A stretch of 64,000 nt of DNA from Warburgia ugandensis (GCA_035236585.1 CP141128.1:27867618-27931617), one strand, 5' to 3'. Counted from the stretch's first letter, positions 25,804 through 38,919 are shown. Program-made: numbers and translations. The notes: generated by a model from the sequence alone, not told the origin.

Positions 25804-26240
25804 ATGGTTGAGACTAGAAGTGGTGGTTCTAGTCCTGAAGGATCTACGTTGCATGCATGTGATCCTATACAGGAAGTTATTGGACAGATGGCATCATCTA
25901 CAAGGCTATTGGACCAAATGAGGATTGGACTTAGGAAGTCACACTCACATGGTAGTAAAGACAAAAGGAGGAAGGGATATCCTCCTCAGGTGCAAATTTC
26001 TTAGGCATGTTCTCTACCTTTTGGAATAGCCAGTAAGACTTGTTTTAATTATGGCCAATAAGACCATTTTTAGAGGGATTGACCTAGGCTGGGAGCATCA
26101 AAGGGCAGTGTGCAAAGTAGCAACAAGCCACGTGTCCAAGGATGTCAACCAGCATAGAGGTCAGACGTACCACTCAAAGGTGTGTAGCCCACCTTCGAGT
26201 AGAGGACACAAGGAAGAATTTGTGCACTGATACAGTCAGA
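25804..26240 (+). pseudogene. gag relic of gypsy element B
   Basis: Starts MVETRSGGSSPEGSTLHACD, nearly the same as the gag start at 13495. It includes the same broken zinc knuckle near 26038 (TGTTTTAATTATGGCC). At about 26245 the sequence jumps to a reverse transcriptase segment, so the C-terminal gag, protease and start of RT are deleted compared with the copy at 13495. Confidence 0.8.
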
Positions 26241-26244
26241 CACC

Positions 26245-27285
26245 CAGCCAGTATTATTTACTAGGAAGAATGATGGCACACCTAGGTTATGTAATGACTA
26301 TTAGTAACTGAATAGGGTGACGATCAAGAACAAATACCCATTGCCAAGGATTGATGATCCATTTGATTAGTTGAGGGGATTTATGCGTTTTTTTATCATT
26401 GACTTGAGATCTTAATACAATCATCTATGAGTAAAGGACCAAGATATTCCTAAGATGGCATTTAGGACTAGTTCTGGTAGATCTTTCACATACTAGGTAA
26501 GCCTAGAATAGCATATGGGTTAGTGGCACCTATGCATACTTGAGATTGTAAAGTTATGCGGAATACCTATATCCATTGTATTAGATAGAGATTTAAGGTT
26601 TACTTCCCAGTTCTGAAGTGGCTTATAGGTAGTAATGGGTACAAGGTTGAATCATAGCTCTCCATTTTATCCCCAAACAAATGGGCATTCTAAGAGAGTA
26701 ATTTATGTGCTCGAAGATATGTTGAGAGCTTATGCTTTAGACTTTCAAGAGAAGTGGACCGAAGATATACCATTGGTGGAATTCTCATATAATAATAGTT
26801 TTCAATCTAGTATTGGGATGGAACCATTTGTGGCATTGTACGATAGACTACCCCGATCCCTAATTTGTTGGGTAGAGGTTGGTTAGACATGTTAGTTCCT
26901 GAGCTAGTCAAAAAGACTATAGAAAAGGTGACGTAAGTTAGATGATGGCAGTTCACAGCTTAGAGTAGAACCAGAGCTATGCTGTTCGAAGGAGGCAACT
27001 ATTGGTGTGATGTTGCAAAAGTAAGAGCCAGACCATCCTCATGTTCTTGACTGGACAGATTTTGACATCCAATAGGATGTTTCATATGAGGAGAAATTGA
27101 TACAGTTGGTTGACTAAAGAGATTAGGTTTTGTGTAGAAAAGTAATACCACATATAAAAGTTGTATGGCAACATCATGGGGCAGGAGAAGCTACGTGGAA
27201 GCTGGAATAAAAAATCCAACAAAAAAAAATACCTAGAACTATTTGAGGACTTAGGTATCTATTTAAATTTCAAGAACAAAATTTC
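26245..27285 (+). pseudogene. RT fragment and integrase relic of gypsy element B
   Basis: A short RT piece (to about 26470) is followed by integrase. The best frame, 26635-26886, reads MGTRLNHSSPFYPQTNGHSK then VLEDMLRAYALDFQEKW, PLVEFSYNNSFQSSIGMEPF and CWVEVG. This is the C-terminal half of the gypsy integrase core. The usual TDGQ(S/T)ER is TNGHSKR, so the catalytic Glu is Lys. Upstream, ISIVLDRDLRFTS keeps the second Asp. After the core, broken frames resemble the pol C-terminus (DVSYEEKLIQLVD, then VIPHIKVVWQHHG.GEATWK). That is the chromodomain-like tail found in Tekay/Del-type elements. Stops and shifts make the protein non-functional. Confidence 0.85.
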
Positions 27286-27286
27286 T

Positions 27287-27302
27287 TTAAGGGGGGAAGT
27301 GT
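27287..27302 (+). promoter_or_regulatory. Polypurine tract of element B
   Basis: TTTAAGGGGGGAAGTG immediately before the LTR start TGTCACAC at 27303. Confidence 0.8.
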
Positions 27303-29369
27303 TGTCACACACGTGTCCTAAAATTAGGTTAAAGAATAATTAAGTTGTTAATCTTCTCAAATTCAATGATATAAGACAACCAAGGTGGGATTTAGTAGGT
27401 GGGCCACGCATGAGTTGGATAAATTTTGAATGCTTCAAACTTATTAAATTGTATATCTTATTAAGGATTAAATAACTTGAAATTTCATTCTAGATTTAGG
27501 TCTTTTTGCTTTAAAATGAAAATTTTATCATAAATCAAGTAAATATAAAATAAATTAAAAAATAAATTAAAAACATTGAATTTTGATGATGAAAGGTTGA
27601 TTATTAGATTGTGCTCAATGAGAAATTTCCAACGACACTAAGAATGCGTGAAACGGAGATCAGGACCCAAAAATCCAATTTTTTTACAAATGAAAAGAGG
27701 GGGTCAAAATTGATAATGGCACCACCTTCAATTAACTATTAGTAACACAATGAGTCACGAGGAAGTGAGTTGACACATGGGAGTTGAAATCACCAATTGG
27801 ACTCAACTCCTCCATGCATAGGTGATGAGAAAACTTGGGGAAAAAATCATCGCCATATGACTTTTCCTCTAGCTTTTCTCTTCTTCCCATAGATCAACTC
27901 TTCTCCTATCACTCCCTCGTCTACTTGAGTTTTCCCATGCAATTTTCATGTTTTCTCACCTCTTGTTTCTCTTTCCTCCATCCTTTCCAACAAGGAACTA
28001 TGATCGGAGAAACACAATGAAAAAATTGGCAATGGCTGCAAGTAAGCTTCTCAAATTCCTTCTCTTTCCTTCTTATTTTTCTCTTCCTTCAATCTTTTCT
28101 TTTCTTTTTTCCTCTTCCAAGTTCTTCCCAAAGTTAATGTTTTCCAGTGACAGGAACCGTAAAGAGGGCTGTTGAAAAACATAGTTAGAGGTACGAGGTT
28201 TGATCAAAGATTCGAACCGTTCACTATGTTCCTTAAGTAATTCTAAGTGAAACCCCTTAGGTTTCACGAAGATAGGACAAGTAATGATTTTGAATCAAAG
28301 AAAAATAGTAGCTTTGGTGACTGTATAAAATGTTGAGAAGTCTGACCAAAAACCTTGATTTTAGAGCAAATTAAGGGTGAAAAACACAAAAACTAAAATT
28401 CAGGTCATTCTGAGCATTCCCATGTAAAACTTTACAAAAATGGGTATTGTCAATGTCGTTGGCTACGACTGAAATATGGTCACCTTCTCCAGTGACAATG
28501 ACTGAAAATAAAAATAAAAAAAATAGAATTTTTGTGATTTGTATAAATTACACCTGACCTTTTCATCCCTAAAGATGGAACGCTGATCAAGGATCAATTG
28601 ATCCTTGAATTTTCAATTGGACACTTGGCAATGCATAGATAAATTTAGAGATCTTAGCATCCAACCATTAAAAACATGATCAGAAGGTAGATCTATGTAA
28701 TTTATTACTCTAATTATATGACAATAATGAATTGTGACAAAACTCATAGACCAATTATATATATCCAATGCAAGGTCTGATCTGAATGTCTAAAACTCGA
28801 TCAATGATGATCAATGGTTCAAAAAGATGATTAGACAATGGTTATGGTTAAAACCATCAAATTGTTGAACAACTTACCTTTAATTATGGGAACTGAAACT
28901 CTAAAGGTATGCGCATTGATCTAGACCATCGATTGGTGGCCAATACTGCTTATATAAGTTGATAGCGATCAATTGGTATCCTAATCGTCATCCTAGATAT
29001 TAGAAGGTAAATCAATGACATTGTGATGAGAGATCTTGAAATAATTGTAGTAATATGCATAGAATGCTGAAATTTACTTAGAACTTGTATGCTCAACACA
29101 GGTTTTGAATATGATTTGGATGATGTTGGTAATTGAGTTGTGAGTTGTACTTAGAACTCAGGTAAGGACCCTCAACCGTTCTTCATCCTTAAATTCCTGT
29201 TAATCTGTTCACTTGTAACTAACAATATAGATGTGTAGGACATATAAATCATTATATTGATGAATGGATAATATGAATTGCAATTACTTGTTGAAATTTT
29301 CAAGTGCTATTTTGATGAACCATGCTTAACTATTATGGTGTTGTTAATTGTGATAAAATGGTCAATCCC

Positions 29370-29985
29370 AAGATAGTAAGCCTTAAGGGCTGCTCGGTAG
29401 ACTATGATGATGCCTTCCAAGATGGTAAACCTTGAGGGAAAAGGTTACATAGTTGTTTGCAACTATGATGAAGCCGCTAAAGATGGTAAACCCTGAGGAA
29501 CAAATTGTCGGTTATGGAGCCTCTCAAGATGGTAAACCCCAAGGAAAAGGGCTGCCTAGTTCTTTGGAATCATAGCAGAGCTACCCAAGATGATAAACCT
29601 TGAGAGATGAGCTATCAGGTATTAAGCCTCCCAAGATGGTAAACCTTGAGGGAAAAGGGTTCCTGATCTTTTGGGATCATGGTGGAGCCACCCAAGATTG
29701 TAAATCTTAAAGGATGAGATGTCAGACATTGATTCTCCCAATATGGTAAACCTTATGGGAATGGGCTGCCTAGTTGATTGTGACTATGCAATACCACCCA
29801 AGATGCTAAGCTGTAGGGGAACCTGACATTGGAGCCACCCAAGATGGTAAACCCTAAAGGAAAGGGCTGCCTGGTTCTTTGGAATCATGGTGGAGCCACT
29901 CAGGATGGTAAATCTTGAGGGTCTGGTTGCCTTCCATATGATACTCATAGTGGACTGCCCAAGATGGTAAACCTTGAGAGAAATG
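29370..29985 (+). repeat. Degenerate minisatellite in LTR A3
   Basis: About 12 copies of the CCCAAGATGGTAAACC core, equivalent to the array at 11736. Copy number and spacing differ between the two LTRs. Confidence 0.85.
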
Positions 29986-30866
29986 ATTACTTGATCAGTG
30001 TGATGATGTCATACTTGTTTATTATTACTAAGAAAATAGTCAAATGAAGTACATTCTTGTGCGATTTTATTTGAATCTTATGCTTATGGTCCTATAGTTT
30101 GAATTTGGAATAAACTACAATTTTGGTTAGATGCCCATATGTTATAAGTAATATTATATGTTCATAACTTCATTCCTTATCTATTGAAATGGAAATGAAT
30201 GTCATGTCGTTGGATATGAATGGGGGGTTGATATTGCGTGGGTTTATTTGCATGCTATGATTATTGCTTTATACTTTGAATTTGAAATAAACTATATTTC
30301 TGTTCTAATACCAGTATGTTATGTCTGATAACACATGCTACTTACTTTGTTGACTATCAATTAAAATGGAAATGAATGTCCCATGGTTAGATATGGAGAT
30401 TGAGTTGAGCTAAGCTCAACAAGAATGATAGGATATCCATGGGTTAATTTCTTTTTCCTTATTGGCCTTTCAACTCATATTATTATTTTTTAGGTACCAG
30501 TCAAGATAACAAAGGGAAGGCTCTTGATGGAAATTATTAAAACCTAAGTTACTGATATTATCATATTATGTGATATATATATATATATATATTTGTATGG
30601 GTAGTATTGAACATATGTTGTAATGTATGATCTGATTAGTAACCTATGCATATATTTCTATCTAACATTCTATACATTTTTATGTTAATGATGTGTGTGT
30701 GGGATTCAAATAAAACTTCAAGTTAGCAAGTAGGAGTTTTAGTAATTTACTATGGTGAACTGTGTGGAATTGAGTCTCTTATAGACATTTTAAAACTATT
30801 ATACTATTTATTAGGTAAATCACATCACATGCATTAAATGTGTAAGTCCGAAAAAAAAAGGAGACT

Positions 30867-30884
30867 CTGTCAAAATTTTGATAG
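30867..30884. promoter_or_regulatory. Palindrome in LTR A3
   Basis: CTGTCAAAATTTTGATAG. Compared with A1 and A2, one C-G pair is replaced by T-A on both arms, so pairing is kept. Confidence 0.55.
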
Positions 30885-31059
30885 AATTAAGTATTTAAAA
30901 TTCTACTCTATAAACCATGACTTGCATAGGACAAGAGCTTTTAGGTCTTTCAATACTTTTGTTGTGATATGAGAAACAAAATGCCACATAGGCTTCGCTT
31001 GAGCCAATTGCTATGTTTGATTATGTTAAACCGCAACCTTGGGGTTTGGGGTCATGACA

Positions 31060-32126
31060 CTATATGTTGGGTAATTCCCATGATTGCACATACACCCTAC
31101 CTTTGTGCACTTTCCATCATTACGTAGCTTGTTTAAACCTCCTTTCAAACACTCTATCCCACATTTCTAATTCCCATGTATGACTCAAGCTCATCATCTC
31201 CTAGATATTATTCCTAGCATATCTATTCGAGTATATGTTATCTTAAGTAAACTTATTTAGTTTATTGTATATGATTCTAGGTGACTGTATTATTTCCATT
31301 GTATGCTATCTTGTTCAATATATTCATACCCAATTAGAACTTATCATTTAGCTTTATGTTAATGATCGTTAGGTCTTCCCAACACCCTAGACCTAGCTAA
31401 ATAGTATATTATTCATTATTCCACTCTCTTGTCATTTGGTCAACCATTTTCACTTATTTATCACACATTAACTACTTTTCTATCCTTGTAATTTGTGTTT
31501 ACACATTCCACTTTAAATCTTCCTAACCTAACCCACCCATGATGCTTAGACTCTCCTACAACCTTAGATTAGTTTAATGAACCACCTTATCCATTTCTCA
31601 CTTGATTGTACCATGCCTAAGATATCATTTAGTTAATTACCAATTGCTATGAGACAACAAAGGGTGGAAAAAAATATCCCATTTTTTCTTGATAATGGTA
31701 TTAGAATTATTATAATCCTATATGTTATAATCGGCCCTCTATTATTAGCAAAATCTAATTGTTGGTTGGTGAGTCGGGGATGAGAAGAGGGAGGGGGAGA
31801 GAGAGAGAGGCAGTCTGTTCATACTACTGTGTCTCATTTTCTCTTTTTATTCTCTATTTAAATAACAAGAGGGGTTTCCATAAATAATTTTACCCCTATT
31901 TAGTATTTTTAAATTTCATCATCCGTGTTCTAATTTTAGTGTCTTAGTGTTGTTAGAAATTTCTTTTGATGACATTCCAATTATTAAGGTTTTGATGGTC
32001 AATTTTTTATTTTTTAAAAGTTCATTTTCTCAAAACCCAAAAAGTATAATTTTATATTCACATTTCATTCCAATTAAAATTTAACAAAATTACACGAAAT
32101 AAAATTTAAAAATTAGGCTTATTACA
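31060..32126 (-). repeat. Minus-strand LTR-like fragment
   Basis: Read on the minus strand it starts TGTAATAAGCCTAA at 32126. It continues with a phrase like TTTCTAACAACACTAAGACAC, similar to the opening kilobase of the A and L LTRs. A CT-rich leader lies at about 31770-31815. The other end is not identified, and 31060-31730 has no recognised content. Confidence 0.45.
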
Positions 32127-32593
32127 TTTTGCAAATTTTCAGACCCACTTATGTTGCTTATTTCCATTACCAAGCAATTCCAACTATCTAATAATCCTTA
32201 GAAGCAATGCCATGAACTTTATATTTAAAATTAATATTCCAATTGGAAATTAATAATATTGAACTTGTTTAGATGCTCTACAACACTTTCATTTTTTTAG
32301 ATCTTTATATTGAATAATTTCTTCATAAAATGTACCTTATTTGATGCTAATTTTTCCTACACCTTGGATAAAGTAGTTGTTAGGTAAATTATCCATGAGG
32401 CTTTTCTATCAAGCACGTCCCACCTGACATCAATCATCTTCTTTGTTTTCTTAAACTTTTACCCAAGGGAAAGATAAAAATCCTTTTGATAAAGGTAATC
32501 TTCTATTAGCATCTTTTAGAATCCAAAGTTTGACAAGTTTTACTTCTTGATTCTCACTTTCCCTTCTTTTGACATTACTCGTACTAAAACCTA
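32127..32593 (-). other. Possible copia-like internal fragment
   Basis: Lies downstream (minus strand) of the primer site at 32594-32607, so it would be the start of the element's internal region. The short frame here carries no motif that I can assign. Confidence 0.35.
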
Positions 32594-32607
32594 GGGCTAT
32601 GATACCA
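32594..32607 (-). promoter_or_regulatory. Primer-binding site, minus strand
   Basis: The complement reads TGGTATCATAGCCC, an initiator-Met type site with one change, just after an LTR end TCATAACA. Confidence 0.6.
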
Positions 32608-32609
32608 AT

Positions 32610-33100
32610 TGTTATGAAGATGCAAAATGTTAAGAAACAACATGAAGCAAAAACACACATATTTACATAGTTTCGTCTAAATTGAGGTATGTCCATGGGC
32701 TCAAACCAATTTCACTATCTCCATAGTAAAAAAAAAAAAAATTGCCACAAGATACTAAAGATTTCTCCACCCCCCTACAAAACCTTAGGGTTGTGTGAAT
32801 ACTTATATATTGGAAAAAGATGTAGTTGCCCCAATACTACAAAATAGAAAAAAAATTGTTTACTTTCTTTTTTGGGCCTAGAACTAGGGGCTCCATTCCC
32901 TATACCTCAATTCATAGCACAATGTAATTTAGTAGGAGTACATTAGAATTAAGCCAATTATGCTCCACAATCACAATAAAATAGTCCTTCAATGGCTATC
33001 GTTAAATAACAAGATCCTTCTAAGATATTCTATTCTAAAATTACCATGTGTGTGTATTAATTACTAGGGTAGGAGTCACACTTAATGTCAATTTCAGTCA
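32610..33100 (-). mobile_element. Copia-like LTR fragment
   Basis: Starts at the primer-site side with CATAACA (minus strand). It contains a TTACATAGTTTCGTC...TATGTCCATGGG phrase like that common in plant copia LTRs. The outer end is not visible, so the right limit is approximate. Confidence 0.4.
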
Positions 33101-35224
33101 TGTTTGCCACCTAAGTAAAAAAGTACTAGGCATATAAATATGGGCAGTCTCAGTCTTCCATCTTAAGTATAGTTCCTTAAGAACAATAACTGCAAAAATA
33201 TAGTTGAGTGTCTAAATTTCTTTCATTTTTCTGTTTTTTACATATTCTTAAAGCTTGACAAGCTCCATCACAAAATTTTCTACATTATATATTATTCTTG
33301 CTCAGTTGTATAACATTTGATACTTTTTGTTTACATCTACACGAAAAATTAGGTTGCACCATATTCTTGCTTATTTCGTTTCCTTCTCTCTTCCAAAAAC
33401 AAAAAAGTCCTTTTGTTTATACTTTCAACTTATGAACTTTAATTTTCCATGTCATTTATGTTAATGCGCTTTCACAAGTTTTGCCTGGTTTGGACCCATG
33501 CAAATTCCAAAACAAAAAGAATACTAAAAGTGATTTTATGCATAGTAGGAATGTTTTTTGCCTATTGATGCAGGTGTATGAAATTCTTTGTATTCTCTAT
33601 AAGTCATTCATCCCTTTTGAGAAAGAAAATCTTCGTGAGAGAGGAAAACAATCCAAATTGTCTTCACACAAGAATCATCTCACTAGTTGATGATTATAAT
33701 TGTCTGATGTGATTTCTTAAGCTACTGCCTATCTACAACATACACATCAATGAATAGTTTGCAGTTATACATGTGCATAAAACATCCAAGAAAAAATGTG
33801 TGCATGTGTATGTGGGAAGGAGAGAAAGACCCATGGTCATTTGTCTATTTCTTTTTTCATTTTTTGGTTTGAGTGAAGAATTATGGGGTGAAGCCACTTC
33901 TAACTATCCCTTAAAAGGATGGAGGGTGCTAACTAGAAAAGATCTAGCGCCAACCAAAGATGCACCATTTTTTATCTAAAACCATGTTTAAAAACAAGGT
34001 CATCGGACTCGAGGATCAATTGATCTAGATCGGATCGGTAGGGAACCTAATTGGATCACTCATAAAACTCAGATGACATTATCATGAATTTGACTTGGTG
34101 GACTAGGTGAGTTGGATTGGAAAACTAGGGCAATTTTTCTAAAAGACAACCAAGTTTCTCTTTGACTCAGTAAGCTTTAAAATTTTACCCCTCTTGGACG
34201 ATGGTGACCAAGAGGACTTTGCATGTGATTTCTTACTTTGTTAATCAATAGAAATCTTTGAAATTGATCATTCTACCTAGAAGACATTGAGAAGAAGAAC
34301 ACCCGCATCTTATATTTCCAATTTTCATTCGAAAAGGCATCAAATGAAGAGCTGGAAGTTTGCTACTCATTGCTCACTCTGTGAACAACAACAATATTTT
34401 TCTTATATTTTAAACTTAAATTTTTCTTTAATTTATTGTATTTTTTCTATTGATTTAGAGCGTTGATTATGTTCTAATCTATGTTACAAATAGTTTTATA
34501 TTAGTTTTTACTAAAAAATTAAAGTTCAAATTATTGAATTTCATTGAAGAAGCTTAAGAGGTACTATTGTTCAAGTAGATAAACTTAGTATGTTTATGAT
34601 TGAATATATCAATATTGATTATTTGTTGTTGAAATCTAATCATGTCATTATATTCCTTGCTATTTAATTATATTAGATACTAAGTTTCAAAGGAAAATTT
34701 CTATAGGGAAATCATTAAACTTAGCAGCCAAAGTTGGTAACTTAATCATGTGCTACTATTCAAAAGTATGGAACATGAATTCGAAGTAAAGAAGGGTAAT
34801 ATCAGAATTTCAAAAAACCTAATAAGAATGGAGGATGGAAAACTAACAAAATGGAAATTTTGTAAAGCTCAAAAAAACTTAATGGAAAATTTGTAAAACT
34901 CAAAAAATGTTGGACTGTTTTGCAAATATGTAAAAATGTCATGCCATTTTTGCAAAAAACCCAGAAATACCATTATTTCTCCTTCAGTACTTCCACACCA
35001 ACATATTGTAACCAAAAACATCTTTCTTCCTCTCATAGTTTTCAAAGATGGAAACTAATGGTAATTTATAATTTCAAAATTTTCTAGTTTATGCTTTTTC
35101 TTAATATTTGTTGGTATTAGTTTAATTTTGTTTGATTGCTTTCATATATGCATTATACAAACATGTATTCTTATTTGAAGTGAAATTTTTAAATATTTGT
35201 TTTATAGGTTTATCATTGCTATTA
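33100..35224. other. Anonymous AT-rich region
   Basis: No gene or element recognised. Small frames at 33481 and 33773 have no motif. The part 33990-34180 has a GATC-rich phrase but no assignable family. Confidence 0.4.
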
Positions 35225-35239
35225 CACTACTATGCACAA

Positions 35240-35790
35240 GGCTTTTAAAGTCATCATAAAGAAGTTATATTGACCATCAACTTTGTAAATATTTTACAAG
35301 TTAGCTAGAAATAAATTACTTTAAAAATGTAGAGTCATTTACTTGTGAACGACTTTAAAAGTCTAGTGCGAAGAGGAAAATTTTTGCGGAAAGGACTTTT
35401 AAAGTCATTTAGTTTTAAATGACTTCAAAAGTTGTTGAATTTTAAAGACGTTTAGCTTTAAACAACTTTAAAGTTGACAACTTTTGAAGTCGTTTAGGCT
35501 AAGTGACTTCAAAAGTATACCAATAATTTTAGCATGAAACTTATTTTACATGGGAATGGACTTTTAAAGTCATTTGATTCTAAATGACTTCAAATGTCAA
35601 TAACTTTTGAAGTCATTTAGTCATATACAACTTTAAAATTTTGTTACTTTTGAAGTCAATGGAGTCAAACGACTTTAAAAGTCCATTCTAGTGTGTACTT
35701 TTGAAGTTGTTTAGTACTAAATGACTTCAAGTTATTAATTTTTGAAGTTTAAAGTCATTTAGTACTAAATGACTTCTAAAGTCCTGGTTC
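35240..35790. repeat. Left subterminal repeat array of the CACTA element
   Basis: About eight imperfect hairpin units of roughly 40 bp. Each pairs a motif like ACTTTTAAAGTCATTTAG with its complement CTAAATGACTTCAAAAGT. Such subterminal motifs are the binding sites of the TNPA-type protein in En/Spm elements. Confidence 0.8.
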
Positions 35791-35828
35791 ATTTAACACT
35801 ATAGGAAATGTTGTAGATAGTACAGTTT

Positions 35829-38010
35829 CAAGATGCATATGATGACTTCTAGGATGACCTTGAACAATTTCATGCTACATAAGAAGAAGCCGATGAGCCA
35901 TTGTATCATGAGTGAAAAGATTATACAAAGTTGTCCACAATAGTAGAACTATACAATGTGAAATCAAGATTTGGTTTTTCAGATCAAGGTTTTATAGGTC
36001 TTGAAAATAGTGGGTAAGATGCTACTAAAGTACAATAAATCAGCGAGGTCCACATGGGAGGCAACGAAAACCCTGGCTGCACTAGGGTTGAAGTATGAGA
36101 AGATACATGTGTGTCCCAATGATTGCATCTTGTATAGGAAGGGGCAAAAGGATAAAACTAGATGCCCAACTTGTGGACAATCAAGATAAAAGTTAAAGAA
36201 GAATTTAACTGAGGTAGTTACTAACGTTCTTGCAAAGGTTCTATGGTACTTCCTCCCTATTCCAAGGTTCAAAAGAATGTTACATATAATAGAAATAGCA
36301 AAGAAATTAATATAGCATGCCAAGGATAGAGTAGCTAATAGCTTTTCACGCCATCCAACAAATAGCCCAGCATAGAAGCTCGTAGACTTTGTGTAGCCTA
36401 ATTTTAGTGAAGAACATAGAAGCCTACGACTTGCATTGTCTGCAGATAGGATTAATCCTCATGGTTCTATGAGCAACAAGTATAATTATTTGCCCATTAT
36501 ATTAGTTTGTTACAACCTCCCACCATCTTTATTCATGAAGACATAGTTCTTAATATTAACTATATTGATATTGGTTCCAAAGTAGCCAGGAAATGACATT
36601 GACATGTACTTGTCTCCCTTGATCAATGACCTTGAGACATTATGGGATGTAGGCATTGAAGCAAACGACGTATACACGAAAGAGTCATTTACCCTAAAGG
36701 CTATACTATTATGGACAATAGTGACTTCCTTGTGTATGGTAATTTGTTTGGAAACACCATGAAGGAATACAATGTTTGTCCCATCTATAGTGATCAAACA
36801 TGTGTTGTACAACTTAAACATGGTAGGAAAATGACATTCCTTAGGCACTAAAGATGGTTGTGAAGAGACCATCCATAACATTTTAAGAAAGGAGAATTTA
36901 ATGGTAGTGCAAAGACAAGGAAACCTCCAAAGATGTTGAGAGGATGACAAGTATTAGAGTAGGTTAAAAACATTAATGCCTTATGGGGAAAGAATAGATC
37001 AAGTAAATGTGCAGGTGCAAGTAATTGAAGAAGTTTTTGGAAGACGAAATTAATATTCTTTCCTCTAACATAATGAAAATCACTGCATCTATGCAATGTG
37101 CTTGATGTCATGCACATTAAGAATAATGTGTGTAAAAGCTTGACCAATACCTTGCTTAATATCTTAGGAAAAATAAAGGATGGACTTGCAACTCGAATGG
37201 ATCTTATAAAGATGGATTTGAAGAGGAGGTTGCATCCAGAGGATTGGGATAGTCAAGGAACATACTTAGCTAAGGCAAATTATATGCTCGATAGAGAGGA
37301 GAGGAGAATATCGTGTAAAACCTTGTATGAGCTCAAAGTCCTAGAAGGCTACTCCTCAAACTTTAAAAACATTGTCTCTAAGGAAGAGTTAAAATTGTGG
37401 GGATGAAATTGCATGATTTCTATGCATTTTTGCAATAAGTCCTACTGTAGCAATACATTTGGTGTTGTCAAACAAAGTTAAGAGAGCTATTACAAAAATT
37501 TGCTACTTCTTTAATGCTTTGTGAAAGAAGGTGGTGGATGTTTCAAAATTATAAGAAATTCAAGGTCATCTAGTGACAACTTTATGTGAGCTTAAGACGA
37601 TCTTCCCACCATTTTTCTTTGACATCATGGTACACTTAACAGTGCACCTCATTGATGAGGTTAGACTCTAGGCCAGTTTACTTGTGATGGATGTACTCAT
37701 TTGAGAGGTACATGAAAATTTTAAAAGGGTATGTACGTAATCACAATCGGCCAAAGGGGTGTATAGCCTAATGTTATATTGTAAGGGAACTAGTGGTGTT
37801 TTGCATATAGTACTTAGTAGCAGTGGATGCGATTAGAATCCCAAGAAAGAAACAATCAATTGCATTTCATGATCCCAAGGTTGGCGAACCTCTATCGAGT
37901 GGTCATGTATCTACTATTGACCACAAAGAACGAGACTAGCACATCTTTATGTGTCGGGAAATGTTGACGAACTCCAACCATACATTGAGTAAGTTGATCA
38001 TGCACTTATG
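35829..38010 (+). pseudogene. TNP2-like transposase (Transposase_21 family)
   Basis: In order the broken frames give EEADEPLYHE*KDYTKLSTI, GLKYEKIHVCPNDCILYRKG with a CPTCGQSR zinc-binding pair at about 36152, and LRLALSADRINPHGSMSNKY near 36420. The catalytic core continues with PGNDIDMYLSPLINDLETLW and KAILLWTI. LDVMHIKNNVCKSLTNTLLN is near 37098, TLCELKTIFPPFFFDIMVHL near 37580, and HLYVSGNVDELQPYIE near 37940. This is the whole length of a plant CACTA transposase, which cuts and inserts the element. Numerous stops and frameshifts interrupt it, so no working enzyme is expected. The best intact pieces are 36001-36189 and 37098-37406. Confidence 0.9.
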
Positions 38011-38039
38011 TAAAATTTAATTGTTGATGGCTATGTTTT

Positions 38040-38870
38040 ATTTTATCACTCCACTAACATGTGTGTGAGTTGTGATTACATGGATGTACTCAAGTCAAGA
38101 AATCCAAGTTACACAAAGAAACAGAAGCTGCTGCAATTTGAGCATTGTCACACTTTCAATACTTGGCTTTGTAAAAGGTAAAATGAAAGAATTCTCAAAT
38201 ATTAATAAACTACAATTTGTATATATGTATATATATATATTCTTACTTAATTGCAATAATCACATATCCTACTTAATATGTATATACATAGATACAAGAT
38301 CAGCGAGAAGTAGCAAGCAGCAGTATATCGGAAACCTTGGGCTAGATGGCGATGGGACCATGACCAGAAGTAATAAAATATGCCAGATATTCCATCAATG
38401 GTTATCACTTTTACACGAAAAATTGTAATTACTCAAGAGTGCAATAGAATAGTGGAGTTAACTCAGTTGCCAATGCTACATTCTTTTCTAGTTCAAAGGA
38501 TAAGAGGCCAATAGTGGCTAATGATATTTATTATGGGGTTATAAGAGAGATATGGGCCTTGGATTATGCTTTCAGAACTATAGCTATATTTAAGTATGAT
38601 TGGGTGAAACACAACATAAACAACATCAAAACTAATGCCCTTGGATTGACATTGGTTGACCTCCACATGATTGGCTATAAAAATAATCAATTTATTTTAG
38701 CATCTTAAGCAAAACAAGTATTTTACATATAAGATGAAAGTGATAAGAGATGGTCAATTATTTTATCATCCTATCTGATGGAAATAATCCCATGAATCGA
38801 ACTAGTACTTGGTGAGAATGAGGATTATGTGTATGATAATGGTGAGGAGGGTGCTTGGGTTTGAAAACTA
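38040..38870 (+). pseudogene. C-terminal exons of TNP2 with DUF4216
   Basis: A segment at about 38080 resembles the LLQFEHCHTFNTWLC piece that follows TNP2. After an apparent intron, the frame at 38382 reads YSINGYHFYTKNCNYSRVQ, a stop, then NSGVNSVANATFFSSSKDK and PIVANDIYYGVIREIWALDY. It continues with IAIFKYDWVKHN, FILASQAKQVFYI, a stop, and DESDKRWSIIL. That order is the DUF4216 domain that ends plant TNP2 proteins. An acidic tail (NEDYVYDNGEEGAWV) follows. Only two or three stops interrupt the domain, so this part is better kept than the core. Confidence 0.85.
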
Positions 38871-38919
38871 CATATAGTTGAGAGTATGTGGATTGTATTA
38901 GTGAGTTGCAACATGTGTG

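Larger units (their letters stand above)
27303..31059 (+). mobile_element. 3' LTR of gypsy family A (A3)
   Basis: Starts TGTCACACACGTG after the polypurine tract and ends GGTCATGACA, length 3757 bp. It is collinear with A1 throughout. The five bases after it are CTATA, one change from the CTCTA before A1. Substitutions are visible in every line, so A1 and A3 diverged long ago. Confidence 0.85.

Noticed and set aside
32451..32696. 81-codon minus-strand frame with a possible membrane segment
   Set aside because: It spans the primer site and LTR edge of a copia-like fragment, so it cannot be a native gene.
35797..35810. CACTATAGGAAATG as a CACTA terminus
   Set aside because: It resembles a canonical end, but the subterminal repeats lie on its outer side, so 35225 fits better as the left terminus.
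35979..36323. 114-codon minus-strand frame
   Set aside because: Antisense to the TNP2 zinc-binding segment.
36510..36950. 146-codon minus-strand frame
   Set aside because: Antisense shadow of the TNP2 relic, whose plus-strand motifs are clear.
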